Position numbers and translations under genes: made by a program
Notes under the pieces: generated by a model
Told to the model about the DNA's origin: nothing
The model's database searches: none
The model's input: the letters and a program-made list of their open reading frames with translations, nothing else
DNA from: Rhizophagus irregularis
Taxonomy: Eukaryota; Glomeromycota; Glomeromycetes; Glomerales; Glomeraceae
Assembly (NCBI RefSeq): GCF_026210795.1
Contig: NC_089431.1
Span: forward strand, 1,302,001-1,366,000
DNA length: 64,000 bases
Direction: 5' to 3'
In this document: positions 37,701 through 50,076 of the stretch, piece after piece
How the letters are laid out: every line of letters begins with the position of its first letter
How positions within the stretch are numbered: the stretch's first letter is position 1

Positions 37701-38371
37701 TTTGCTAAGTTCTTAATCTTTTTTAAAGATGGTGCCAAAGTGTTGACTAATTCACGTGATAATACGCTCAAGATAGTTGATCTAAGGACTTACGATGTTG
37801 AACAAACGTTACAGTATGCTATGTTTTTATTTGTTTCAACCTTTTTTCCCATTAATTTGTTAATGTGATTTATATATTGTCTAGTTCTGATGGATATAAA
37901 ACTGGCGCTAATTGGGCTAGGGCTTGCTTTAGGTAAAAAATAATTTATTTGTTCTTTATAAGAATAATCGATAATATGCTAACTTTATAACGTTAACAGT
38001 CCTGACGGGAGATATGTAGCAGCAGGTTCATTAGGTGAGTATTAAAAAAAACTTCATCCTATCTACCAAATGAAAAATTTCTTAATTAAAATATAATTAA
38101 TATTATCAATTAGATGGGACAATTTTCTATTGGAATATCCAAAAGTCAAAGTTAGAAAAGACGACAAAAGATCATATGTATGTATCGTTAATTTGTTTTA
38201 TTATTATTTTGATTTCTCTTTAAATTTCTTAATTATTTAATTATTTAATTATTTATTATTTATTTTATTAGTGCACCTATATGTGGTGTATCTTGGAGTC
38301 CACGAGGTGGACAATTATTTAGTGCAGATAAGGATCGGACAGTTTGTATTTGGACAGGTGGATTAAGGTGA
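34759..38371 (+). CDS. ATG16: Autophagy protein ATG16 with WD40 propeller (ATG16L1-type)
   Basis: Eighteen exons: 34759-34888, 35168-35294, 35416-35583, 35661-35751, 35824-35984, 36055-36183, 36585-36642, 36722-36827, 36898-37034, 37121-37186, 37268-37322, 37393-37453, 37525-37649, 37729-37813, 37885-37932, 38000-38034, 38114-38177, 38272-38371. All phases agree; 581 residues. The N terminus (about 15-55) is the ATG5-binding helix region (WQGDLLVKLLVRDRREKAF). A long coiled coil covers about 60-230, and seven WD40-like blades fill the rest (for example GSADKTIKIFD, GASNDNAARLW, GSHDRTIKVWD, GHLDNNLRFWD, NSRDNTLKIVD, SADKDRTVCIW). With ATG12-ATG5 it directs ATG8 lipidation on the forming autophagosome. 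Yeast Atg16 lacks the propeller; this protein has the animal/plant layout. Confidence 0.95.
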
Positions 38372-38840
38372 CCCTGAAGACCTTTTAATTATTTGTTGGT
38401 AGTTTTTTTTTTAATAAAAAAAAACCTAGGGTAAAATAAGTCTACATCTTAGCTCAGGAATTGATTATATTAAGGATTTTTATTTGGAAATATATATATT
38501 TTTTTTAATTGTTATTTTATTACGTTTCAAATTAATGTTGTAAGAGCAAAAAGGAAGTAATGTAATAGAAAATTACCTTTAATTGTAATTATTATTTTGA
38601 TAATCACGGTTACGATTTCATAATTATCAATCGATTAACCACACAACAATCATACCAGTTTAATTTATTATTTATTTATTTGTTTTGTTAATTAATTTTC
38701 ATTACATTTTCGTGTATTATAGATGATGATTTGAGAAGGAAGACAATATTATTGATTTTATTTAATTGTAACAGTCATAGAATTTTTGTAAACCTCGTAT
38801 AAATAAGAAAAAAAAAGGAATTAAGTTATTACTATTTAAA
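38372..38840. other. Convergent 3' spacer
   Basis: Lies between the ATG16 stop and the stop of the minus-strand dioxygenase. No gene. Confidence 0.6.
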
Positions 38841-40333
38841 TTATAGATTATTATTATTATACTTATCCATTAATATCGTAAATCTATCTTTAAATTCGCT
38901 ATATTCTATATAAGTACCTTTAAGATGCCTTTGACCACTACGAGAATCAAATGATTTTCTTCCATGTAAAACACGTCTATTAGCAAAAATAGCCAAATCA
39001 CCAGGTTTTAAAGTTAATTCAAATATCAAAGAAGGATCTTCAATACAAATACAAAATTGTTGATAAGCCTTATAAAATTCAGTTAAATTAATTTCATCAT
39101 CTAAGTTAAATTCAATAGGGCCTTGAAAAGGAGGAGAATAATTAACAACTAAAGTATCATTATAATCATCTATTACAATAGCGGGACGATTATAATGCAT
39201 ATGATGACCATTATTCTTATAATGAAATGTTAAAGGAAATTTTGTTAAAATATTAAAATAATTTGGATTTGTAAGTTTTAAGTTATTAATAGCTTTGAAT
39301 GAATCTGAGAAAATACTTTGACCACCCGTAACTGAATTTTTTATACAATGCAAAAATTGTAATCCAGGTGGTGCATCATAATACCTTAAAAAAAAAAAAT
39401 TTAATAAAAAAAAAAGAATATAAAAAAAAAAGATTATCATACTTACAATAAGTCCATATGTAAACCTAAATGTAAATCAGTATAAGCAATATTATTAGCA
39501 GCAGGTTTAGATTCAACATCAAATAGTTTGCCATAAAAAGTAGACTTAATAGTTCCAATTCTTTCAGCAACACTTATAATTCCTTTATCATCATCATTAA
39601 TAGGAACATTTTTAACAATTACTAAACCATAATCCCAAATTTGTTTTAAAGTATCAAGTAAATTTTTATTTGATTTCATATAATCATAATAAGTAGTCCA
39701 AAGATTTTGAGAAGATTTGAGAAGAGATGAACGATCCCATAATACTGGTTTTAAATGATTATAACGTAACTTTGAAATATTTTGTTTTGTAGAATATGAG
39801 TGAAGGAATGAAATTGGATATGTACTCTCATGAGGTTTATGTACAGAATTATTGTTAGCATGATTCTTGTAAGTTATAGATTGTAATCCTTTATCCCAAA
39901 CGATTATAAGTTTATCTGAATTGGAACCGATTGAAAGTGGTTTTATATCAATAGGAACTTCCGAACTTGAAAATAGTTTCTGACGATTATCAGGATGAAT
40001 ACATAGAGGACACTGACAATTATCACGTAACCAAATATAATTAAATTTTGTAAAAGAATTTGAATTTGACCATTTTATAGAAAGAGAAGTTGGATTATTT
40101 ATTATCTCTTTGATGAATAATCCAGAAGTTGTTGTAGAATAAGAATAAACCGAATCACTTTTTGATTGATATTTATTCGATTGGATAGGATTTCGAAATA
40201 ATAATGAGGATGATGCAGATTTATTAATAATATTGTTTGCTAGTGATAATTTATGAAAATAATGAAGATGGCAAGAATTTTTTTTATTATTTTTTTTGAA
40301 ATTCAAAAATCGAAAATAGTTTACTAATCTCAT
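38841..40333 (-). CDS. Gamma-butyrobetaine/trimethyllysine-type 2-oxoglutarate dioxygenase
   Basis: Exons 39447-40333 and 38841-39384 (intron 62 bp, phase 2); 476 residues. The N terminus is basic and Ser/Asn-rich, consistent with a mitochondrial presequence. Residues about 90-165 are the small Zn-binding domain of this family (WLRDNCQCPLCIHP). The TauD-type catalytic domain follows: iron ligands H-x-D in GLHMDLLYYDAPPG and the distal His in RRVLHGRKSF, with 2-oxoglutarate Arg in SGQRHLKGTY. The family hydroxylates gamma-butyrobetaine or trimethyllysine in carnitine synthesis. Which of the two cannot be decided by eye, though the HMDLLYY block looks more like fungal butyrobetaine enzymes. Longer than the roughly 390-420 of animal proteins because of the N terminus. 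Confidence 0.88.
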
Positions 40334-41222
40334 TTTTTTTTTTAAAAAAAAAAAAAAAAGAAAAAAAAAAACCTCGGAAAGAGGGGTAATATAAAAAAAT
40401 TGGATCTCTTTTTTTTATATACATATTTAGGTATATCGGAAGTTTAGTTGATTTACATATAAATTTCCCGAAACTTGCATTTGTTAAACAAACTATATAA
40501 ATTTATGCCTTATTTTGTTGTTTTCTCTTAAATAATAATTCTTGCATTAGTGATTATTTAATTAAAACATAAACTTTATAAAGCATACGCTAAAAAAATC
40601 GCGCAATAATTTTAATATTTTGAGCAAATGGTTTACTTTCATACTTGACGTGGGTTAATCCAAATATGCGTGGGACACGATAAAATATCTATATGTAGTT
40701 TAATGAGTGAATTGTTGATGCTGTATCCAGAGAATTTGTGGAGCAAGATGAAATTTACTAATAGCGATAGTGAAATAAACATACTTGAGATTATGATTAG
40801 GAAATAAAAGAATTAGGAGTGGAATTGTTATATTCCTTTATTAATGTTGATGTATTATTACCTTATAATCTGAAATCGTAAGTACATTACATTTTTACAA
40901 AGACCTAAAGAGTGTATTATTAATATTGCTATTCATTATGGCAGTAACTTAATAATGCAGAAACGACGTTGAACTAACTGGTTAAAAATATCAGGTATCT
41001 TTAAATAGCTTTTGCAGAAATTCAACTGTTAGAAGATTTATTAGCATGATTTGTTATCAATGATACTCAAAGTATATTAGAACGTTCTTTTAATAAAAAT
41101 AATATAAAAGCTTTTTTCATATGGCCAATGGAAGTAGTGTCACGTGTTACACGTGAAACTGAATGTGAATAAAAAAGTAAAATCAGGATACCAGAGAACT
41201 TTTTGTTTGTAAAAATGCCAAA
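40334..41222. other. Divergent spacer between dioxygenase and RPP40
   Basis: Starts with a T-run then A-runs at 40334-40370. Short coding-like pieces (around 40700-40860 and 41030-41170, plus) are interrupted by stops and cannot be named. Confidence 0.4.
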
Positions 41223-42722
41223 ATGTCAATCTTTATATCAGAACCAGTAAAATCAAAACTTTATATTTCACATTCATCCATTACATTAAAAAAATCTCGG
41301 CATGAACAAATAATATTAGATCATCCATTCAATAATAATTTAGATATTTTTTTCCCTTCAATAATTAATTCCAAAAAAATCACCAGCTTATTTAATAATG
41401 AATTTTTTTATTATAAGGTAGATTTACCTTTATCATGGTTTATTGAAAGAGATTTTATACGAGATTACGTTAAATCAGGTAAATAAAAAGTCATATCTAT
41501 TTTCCATAAAATAATAATAAAATAAATCTTCTATTTATAGGCTGTGTTGTTGCTTTAAGTTTAACCGAAGGAATTGATATTGCGAATGTAATCGCGTTAG
41601 ATTCATTAGGTAAAAAAAGAAATTTATTTTATCGGTTAAATTCGTTAAAAATCCTTTTTTTTAATTGTTAACATTTTAGACAAACATCTTTAGTTGTATT
41701 TTAATTAGGAACTTTAATATTAAATTTAACGAAAGATACATACGAAGAACTTGGATTAGATGGTAAATCAACAAAATTTGGTCCAGATAAACAAAGATTT
41801 GGTAATTTCATTATATACATTAAAATATATATAAATATTTATTTATCATTTCGCTTAACTTAATTTATGCTGTTCTTTTTTAGTTGTTCAAATTGATTTA
41901 AAAGAAAAATCATTAATTCCAGGGAAAAAGGGATATGAAAGAATTAAATGGTGTTTTAATAATACGTTAACAAAAAAATTCACGTTTTTAATTTCTTTTG
42001 TAAAATCGGGTACAAAAAAATCAAGTGAAATTGATTTCCCATCATTATTTAATGCGGAAAAAATTTTGGGAAAATTTGATTTTAATAATACATTTGATAA
42101 TATTTTGATTCCTGATTTAAATATGATTAAAAATATTTCAAATGAATTTCAATGGAGATTGGACGCTGTAGAAATTTATGATTGGATCGGATTAGCTTCT
42201 ATTCAAGCTCAAAGGTATTTTTTTTAAAAAAAATAATAATTCATATATATTATATATATTTAGTCAATTGATTTTGTTTTTTATATATTTTAGAATTAAA
42301 TCACACGATCAAGTTGATCCGTTTATATCTGTTTATAAACCTCCTGAACCATATTCAAACGGAAATGGATCATTTATTAAATATACGGGATTCATCCCAT
42401 CTTTGACCATTAAAGAATTATTTGATTCAGTTTCGTATGTATTTATTTTCCATTTCTTTTTTTTAACAATCATACTAGACTTATCAATCAAATAACTCCT
42501 TTATGCCAAAAAAAAAAAAGAAACTTCCTTCGAGAGGATGCAAGTAATAATATTCCATGGGCTATAATTAATGTATGGGGATTCAAAGATTCTCCGATTT
42601 CTTGGAATAAACATGAACATGGATATTTTATGAATGGTGAAAATAATTACAGTTTTATCGTTTATAATGATGGAACTTATATTTTATATCAAGCTCTTGG
42701 TACTTACGATACTTACTCTTAA
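41223..42722 (+). CDS. RPP40: Ribonuclease P/MRP subunit Rpp40
   Basis: Exons 41223-41478, 41541-41609, 41709-41801, 41884-42214, 42294-42434, 42521-42722; 363 residues with consistent phases. Family blocks: DLPLSWFIERDFIRDYVKSG, VALSLTEG, LNLTKDTYEELGLDGK, PGKKGYERIKWCF, DAVEIYDWIG, then INVWGFKDSPISW and EHGYFMNGENNYSF near the C terminus. Rpp40 is a protein subunit of the nuclear RNPs that process pre-tRNA (RNase P) and pre-rRNA (MRP). Length equals the human protein (363). The last intron has a weak acceptor inside an A-run (aaaaag at 42515-42520); it is chosen because only it gives the frame NFLREDAS. Confidence 0.9.
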
Positions 42723-44311
42723 AAAAAATCATCCTTATCAAATTAAATAATTATGCCATTTGAAAAACTGTGTCACGTTCTAGTCGATATAAAAAGCAAA
42801 AGGAAATTAGATAAAAGTATATATAATTGATACTACTGATATCAACAAAATGTTAAATTACCATGATACCTGATCAATAATTCAATTGCAAGAAATTGGT
42901 TATGATGCTAAAAATACTTTCCAAAACGTAGCGTAATAACTCTAAGAATATTAGAAAAACTTTGAGATCAATTTTAAAATCTCATTATTCTTAATTATTG
43001 AGAATCTGAAATCATTCAGAAGCGTAGTAAAAATTTTTAATACAATCCATTTCTTGCAGCTTTTCAGAAAATTTCGACAATATTTTTAAAACATTATAAA
43101 ATTATTGTAACAATTAATTGAATGAATATTAAACAAAAAAATGTATGTTATATCTGAAATTTTATTTAATAATTTTTTTAATTTTGTCAGTATATAATAC
43201 AAGTTGAAATATTACTAATGTAAAGGTTATTTCACTTCTTCACTTCATTTTATTTTACCTTTTTTTTTATTATAAATTTATTATAAGAAATTTGTTATTA
43301 ATAAAAAATGTAATTGAAAGAAATAGGAATTAAAAATTTTTAATTAAGTATATACAAATTTATTTATTATTAATACTATCACAATATTAGATAATAAATC
43401 TATAAAAATTTAATAGTTTATTACAAATTAAATTTACTTTTTGTAGATTATTACAAAAAAAATATTTACAGTAACTGGATTATTAATTTTTAATAATTTC
43501 AAATAATTACACTTTAGGCTATTGTCTTATTTAAAAAATTATATAAATAAAAAAGTTATTAATTATAAAGGCTATAATATAAATAAAATAAGTAATAATG
43601 GTTGTAAATAGAAAAAAAAATTCTAAAATATACATGAAAATTTTTATTATAATTATATATAAAAGGTTTTTAATAAGAATAAAAGATTAAATTTTTAACT
43701 TTACCATTATATAATAATTAATAAAATGCAAAAAAAATCTACTATTGTAATATAATTAATTTTCATCTTTTTTAAAAATTAATACTTTGAAAATTTTTAT
43801 TTAAAGATAATTGTACATCTTGTACTATAATATTTTATACTAATACTTTTAGTTTGGTTATTTATTCTAAAGTATAGTAAATATATTATAATAATAAAAT
43901 ATTAAGTTTTGAAAAATAATTATTAATATTATATAAATAAAATACAAATAAATTGTTATTTTCTGTTTACAAAAAAACTTTAAAATTTTATTTTGATTAT
44001 AATTAAAACAATCCTGATCCAATGACTTACTTTATATAGAATAAAATATAATAAAAATTATTAGGTATTAATGAAATTTAACATCAAATCTCTTAAGCAT
44101 AAATCGGTTTATTATTTATAAAATCTCATAATTGATTCCTTTTTTGATGTAATGATACTCTATACATCAAGGAATATAGAAAGATCAATTATAAAATAGT
44201 GATATTTTATGGCATTATAATAAATGATAATAAATAGAATGATATAATTAATGAATCAAAACGAGTCAATTGTTAGATTAAAATTGTTATCATTAAGTAT
44301 GCGTATGATTT
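42723..44311. other. Extremely A+T-rich spacer
   Basis: No gene. From about 43130 to 44050 the sequence is almost only A and T, with rare single G or C. Confidence 0.6.
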
Positions 44312-46290
44312 TCATTCCGAAGTAAGAATCGTTTCTTCCCTTTGTTTAGATTTGCTATCAGAAGTTCTTGGAGTATGTATAGGTGCAGGTAAAGCTTCTA
44401 ACTCTGCAAACATTTTCTCTAGTTCCTCCAGTTCTTTATCTTCAACATTTGAGATTGATCGTAAAGTTGAAAGAGGCGTTTTGTCTGGTTGGTCGATTTT
44501 CTTCGCTGTAGATTCCTTGATTGGTTGAAAACTCGTAGACTCCGTAACTGGTTGAGATACTGGCCGTTTTTCCGGTGTTGATATAGCATTCTCTTCCTTC
44601 AACAATGCCTCTAGTTCTTCCTCCAATTCCTCATCTATTCCAAATGATGTTTCAATCAAAGTCTGATTTATTTGCATTGCGTCTTCTATTTCTTTTTGAT
44701 CTGCGAGAGCATCTTGTAATTTGTCCATTGTCGCGTCCACAGTTTCAGTTGTGAGCCCTTCTGAAGCTAAGACACCCTTTAAGGTACCTGCTCCAAAGCT
44801 ATATATATCAATAATCTTTGATTATATATATGAATGCGTTCATTAGGTACAGTTATCATTAAACGAATTAAAATAAATAAATAAATAAATAAAATTTTTT
44901 ACTCTTACTTCGTTATCGCTCGCAGCACCCTCAATTTTCAGAAGGATCCCTTCAATCGTACCTAAAGAACTTAATCTTTCTAATAATATCTTTTCAAGAT
45001 TCTTTTTTTGCTTTAAGGAATATTTTGCTTGCACTTTTTGTTTACGAATCAAGTATCCACTTATCTTCTTATTCAAACTAAAATTTCATACAGGGATTAT
45101 GATAAAGAAAATATAGTGCACTTTTTTAATATGTTTAAATTACTAGGCTATTCTTACTCTGCAATTTTTTCCTCAACACTTTCGACTTGTGTATGTAATT
45201 TCTTTCTCGTTTCCTTAATACAAATAATACCACGATCTATTTCTGAAATTTCAAGTTTGGAAATATTTTTTTCTTTCCTGCTCCGTATTTTAATTATCTA
45301 ATTAAATACAACAAATATTTAATAAAGAACAAAATAAGGAAAAATCATATATTTTACATATTTTATGTTATTCTCACACATTCTTCCTTTTTCTCATCTG
45401 ACATTTCATGCAAAACTTCCGTAACCAGCATTTTCAGTTCAAATTCTAAATAACATAGTAACACTTTTAAGTCAGTTTCTGATAATACGACGTTCGGAAT
45501 TGCTACTGCAGCATACTCGGCCTTAAATGAAGTTAAGGTAAACAAATTATCAGTGATTCCATGGACTGCATTTTTTTCGTGATATTGAAGGACGCGTTCT
45601 GCAGCTTCTTTTAAAGTAGGCATTATCACCAACTTTTTCGCGACTAAAATATTATTGGATCCAGCCACTTTTTGTAGTCCCCAAAATAACGACTGCAAGA
45701 TCCATCCTGACCATGTCTTACAAGAATAAAATTCTTCAACTGGAATCAATTCTGATGTATGATACATTTCTTGCTAAAATTTAGAGAAAGTAAAGGAACA
45801 AATTCGATAATTTGTTAATGCAAAATTAGTTAATAGCCCGAGATTGTTTAGCAAATAACATAATCACTACATAATATTATAACTTTACAGTAACACAATT
45901 AAATCCTGCTGGAGAGACTCCATTATACACAGAAAATGTTTCTTCTAAATGTTCACGATCAAGGCAAAGAATATCTTCGCCCAGCCAACCGCGTTTACTT
46001 GTTTCGATCAAAACATTTGACCAAAACTTAAGAATATCATTAAATAATTTTGGATTGAAATGTTTTTGATTTGAAAAATCGCTCCAGAACCAAGCCTCTT
46101 TATCTAAATCTTTAACTCGTAAATCAGGATGCTTTTTGAGATAATCACGGATATCTACTTTCTTTGCGATGTTCATTTTTTCTATTAACGACAAGTGAAG
46201 GACATTATTCCATATTTCCATTAATGATGTGTCATGAATAACACGTGATACTAGATGCGGTAATACTGCGGTAATTCTGCCCACATTCAC
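44312..46290 (-). CDS. CHM7: ESCRT-III-like protein CHMP7/Chm7
   Basis: Exons (minus): 45889-46290, 45378-45773, 45158-45297, 44909-45077, 44312-44815; 536 residues, phases consistent. The N-terminal half (about 1-260) is the winged-helix-containing region particular to CHMP7 (DKEAWFWSDFSNQKHFNPKLF; TWSGWILQSLFWGLQKV). From about 267 comes the Snf7 domain: a basic helix (IIKIRSRKEKNISKLE), LIRKQKVQAKYSLKQKKNLE, SSLGTIEGILLKIEGAASDNE, then GTLKGVLASEGLTTETVDAT and the acidic helix DEELEEELEALLKEE. CHMP7 works at the nuclear envelope with LEM2-type proteins in sealing and pore surveillance. The start of the last exon was set at 44815 because it alone joins DNE to IIDIYSFGAG in frame. About 80 residues longer than the human protein. 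Confidence 0.9.
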
Positions 46291-47239
46291 CTATAATTCG
46301 ATAATTAAGAACACATGACAATGTTAAATGAATTTCTAAAGTAAGTTGATGAGTGATGTAATGCATGCAGTAGGTGATCTTCGATTCTTCGTGCGACGCT
46401 TCCGCCCGGTTTAGTAAATATAAATTTGAAAATTACTATTATTTTGAAAGTTTCGCAAGGACTCAAAAAACGGATCATGTCATTGTAATCTTTTTTGCCG
46501 TATAAAAAATTACGGCTTGCAATATTTAAACCAAGACTTTAGATGTAATTTATTGAGACATTAAAGACATATCGAGTATGCTAATTTGATGTCAGAAGTT
46601 ATTACATAATACAATCTATTCTTTTGATGGACTGAAACTTTGCTTGCATATTTGTTTATTATAAAGCCACAGATTAGGTAGTTAAGTTACACGAAACTAG
46701 TCTGATTTTTTCTTTAAAACAATGACGATTCTCAAGAATTTACTTTACAATAAAATAGTGCGAACAATTGAATTTAAAGTTCTCTATGTAGGAAATTAAA
46801 AAAAAAAATCTTTTATTAAATCATGTAAACGTTCTTATATAACTGAACATTTATAATAATTTTAGTTTGTAAATTATTCTTAATAGTAACAAATTTAACG
46901 CTGCGGACTGCGTGTTGTGAGATTTTCATGTGCAATCCTATAGGTTGAAAAAAGGAAAAAAGGGGGGGTTAACTTTTAAAAAAAAATTTTTTTTTTATGC
47001 GATATCTCGAAAATATTCCTTATATATCAACAGTAGACCTTTCGTTTGCCCCAATTCTTGAAAGCATTTAGTTCATAAATTCTGCAAAGAATTTTACTAA
47101 CAAGCATCCGACTACTACTTTCGCAGACTATTGAAGCAAAATTTTTCTTCTATCTTTATTTTATTTTATAAGAATAAGCTCGTTTTTTATTTTAATTCAT
47201 TTGAACTGCATTGCATATTTCTAAAGCGGCATTTTACTC
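46291..47239. other. Divergent spacer between CHM7 and CTK1
   Basis: No gene. A run of G (ggggggg near 46963) beside long A and T runs at 46978-47000 is unusual for this window. Confidence 0.5.
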
Positions 47240-50076
47240 ATGCAAACAAATACTATGGATAGTTTTAGACCACCAGAAAACCCATATGGTCCACCAGCAC
47301 CTCCACGTTCAGAAGCACCTTCACAACGAGGATATCGGGGAGGAAATCGTGCAAGACAACAGAGATCGTGGAATCAACGATCTAATACAGGGGGAAATAA
47401 TAATAATAATAACAATGTTGGTAATAACAATATTGGGGGTGGTAGTAATGGGAGAGGAGGACGTAGAGGTAGTTTTTATGAGCGAAGACCTAGAGATAAA
47501 AGTCAAGATAGTTGGAGAAGACAATACAATGATCGAAACTCACGGTCATATCGTGATGGTACAACTTACAGAGACGGTGCATATTGTAGGGATGGGACAG
47601 CATCTCGTGACAGGAGGGATAGTTGGAGTCATCGACATTATAATGATAGGTCCTCACAACGTTATGGACGTGATAATCACGGACCGTCAAGAAACAGACA
47701 ACAACAAGAGAGACAACCTCCGTGGCACCAGGATCGGTACCAACAATACCATCAAAATGGTATTGCGCAGAATAATTGGAATACTACAGGTATTGCTGGA
47801 TCACATGGACATCAAGGATCACATCCACCTGTATCACACGTTCCAGTTCCAGGACAGCATGCGCCGGGTTTATCACCACAACTTGGACCGCCAGGAGTAT
47901 CCGGGCACGTTAATATGCATGTTCCTCCAGTGCCGCCCGGCCAAATTGGTCAGCAGGTTCAACATAATCAGAGTCAATCAGGACATTTGGGAAATTTGGG
48001 ACAACAAGGACAACATGATCTTGAGAGGCAATCTGCACAAATTGCTCAGCCAGGCGCACCTGGAACGCACCCAGTACTTCCTCCGTACGAACAATCATAT
48101 CAAGAACCTGCCCCATTTCAAGGACAATTACCCCCTCAGATACCTGCTTGGGATCAGAGTATTAACTATCATCCACAACCTCCGGGTCATCATTACCCAG
48201 AACCATATTATCCGCATGCATACGATCATTATCAAGCTCAATATAACCCTTACATGAATGGCGCTGACAGTATAGGGTATAATCATCCTGTGGAAAATAA
48301 GCACACGATACCGCCACAACCTCCTCAGCCTCCTCAACCACCAAATCCATCAAATTCTAGCACTCATACAAATAATTTGCAACCGACCACTCAATTACGA
48401 TCACCAATATCTCCGCATACGGCCTACCCACAAATACCTATCCAATCGATACAGCCAACTCAAGTATTGCAACAACCATCAGTAGGATCGAGATCAGTGA
48501 AGTCTCATGTGTCCCCGATTGAAGTTACTCCGGTGACCGTTAAAAAGTGTGCCGAATTGTATGAAAACTTGGGTCAAGTAGGAGAAGGCACTTACGGGTA
48601 TATAAATACCGTATAATTTAAATTTAAATGTTCATTTCAATTATTTATTCTTACTCATATTTATACTTGCACTTCCATTAATGTTTATAGTAAAGTTTAC
48701 AAGGCAAGGAATCGTGAGACAAAAGAAATAGTAGCATTGAAAAAGATACGTATGGATCCAGAGAAGGAAAAGGAAGCTGGGGTAAGCTGATGAAAATTTT
48801 TTTTTGAGACTATATTTTTGTTTATATACTTAATGTTTATCATTTTAGCAGTTCCCTCTCACAGCAATACGTGAGATTAAGCTTTTACAACAATGCAAAC
48901 ACGGAAATATCGTGCAACTAAAAGAGATAATGGTCTTCCAAGGTGGTAAATTAAGTGCTTGTTTTGTTTTAAGATGGTTTAATACAAAACTAACTAATGT
49001 GAATTCTCAAATAATCAAACCTTTATCTATTATAGGCTATGTGTACATGGTCTTTGAATATATGGCTCACGACCTAACGGGTGTTCTCGCGAACCCAAAA
49101 GTCGAATACAAACCACGGCACGTGAAGTGCCTTATGAAACAAATTTTGGAAGGTTTGGCCCACCTTCATGAAAACGGTATTTTACACCGCGACATAAAAG
49201 GTAAATTTCTTCACGTTCTGGACATAATTATCGAATAATTATTTACGCGTATATGTTTAGGATCAAACATTTTATTAAACAATCGTGGTGAAGTAAAATT
49301 GGCAGATTTTGGACTTGCCCGCCAATTTGACATTAAATTTAAACGTGATTACACTAATCGTGTAATAACATTATGGTATCGACCCTCAGAACTATGTCTT
49401 GGAGCAACAGAGTACGGTTGGGAGGTTGATATGTGGAGCGTAGGGTAATTAATATATAAATCTTTTAAGGATAAAAAATTTCTAAATTTACGATCATACC
49501 TGAAAATCATATTACTTTTTCTTAAGATGCATTATGATGGAATTAATAACGGGTAAACCGTTGTTCCAAGGTAAAGACGAGTTTTCGCAACTCGAAAGCA
49601 TCTTCAGCTTGATGGGTGTTCCAAACAAAAATGAGTGGCCCGAAATAGCAAATTTGGCGTGGTACGCAATGGTCAAGCGAAACGGACCAAAGGTGTCCAA
49701 ATTCCGTGAACAATACGGGCAGTAAGTGCTATGTTAGAATTTGTATTATTTTATTACTTTACGATAATTATATTCCAAATTCTTATAATTTTTCTATAGC
49801 ATGTTATCTTCAGGTGGTCTCGAATTAGTTGAGGCTTTACTTTCTATAAACCCAACAAAGAGGCCATCAGCACGTGAAGCATTGAATTATGCTTATTTCA
49901 AGGTCGAAGTTCCACTTGCTTGTTCACCTGCCGAGTGAGTACACGCTTTAATACATCTATTATATTATGTATGACCTTCCTTTATTTATATATTTATTTT
50001 ATATAGACTCCCCGAAATATCGGGGGATTGGCATGAATATGAATCAAAACAAAAAAGCAAGAAAGCCAATCCATAG
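47240..50076 (+). CDS. CTK1: CTD kinase, CTK1/CDK12-type cyclin-dependent kinase
   Basis: Exons 47240-48597, 48691-48781, 48849-48945, 49036-49200, 49261-49444, 49527-49721, 49800-49934, 50007-50076; 764 residues. The first 430 residues are disordered: RG/GN-rich with Arg-Asp runs, then Pro/Gln/His-rich. The kinase domain has [19 protein letters not shown], the C-helix [25 protein letters not shown], the activation loop [19 protein letters not shown] and [14 protein letters not shown] and [12 protein letters not shown] fit CDK12/13-Ctk1 better than CDK9/Bur1, as does the C-terminal GDWHEYESK. It phosphorylates Ser2 of the RNA polymerase II CTD with a K-type cyclin. RPSEL replaces the usual RPPEL. 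A start at 47255 (second Met) is equally possible. Confidence 0.93.

Noticed and set aside
47211-48257. 348-codon open frame overlapping the first CTK1 exon in another frame
   Set aside because: It is a by-product of the biased, G-containing repetitive coding sequence of the true frame, which continues by splicing into a clear kinase.
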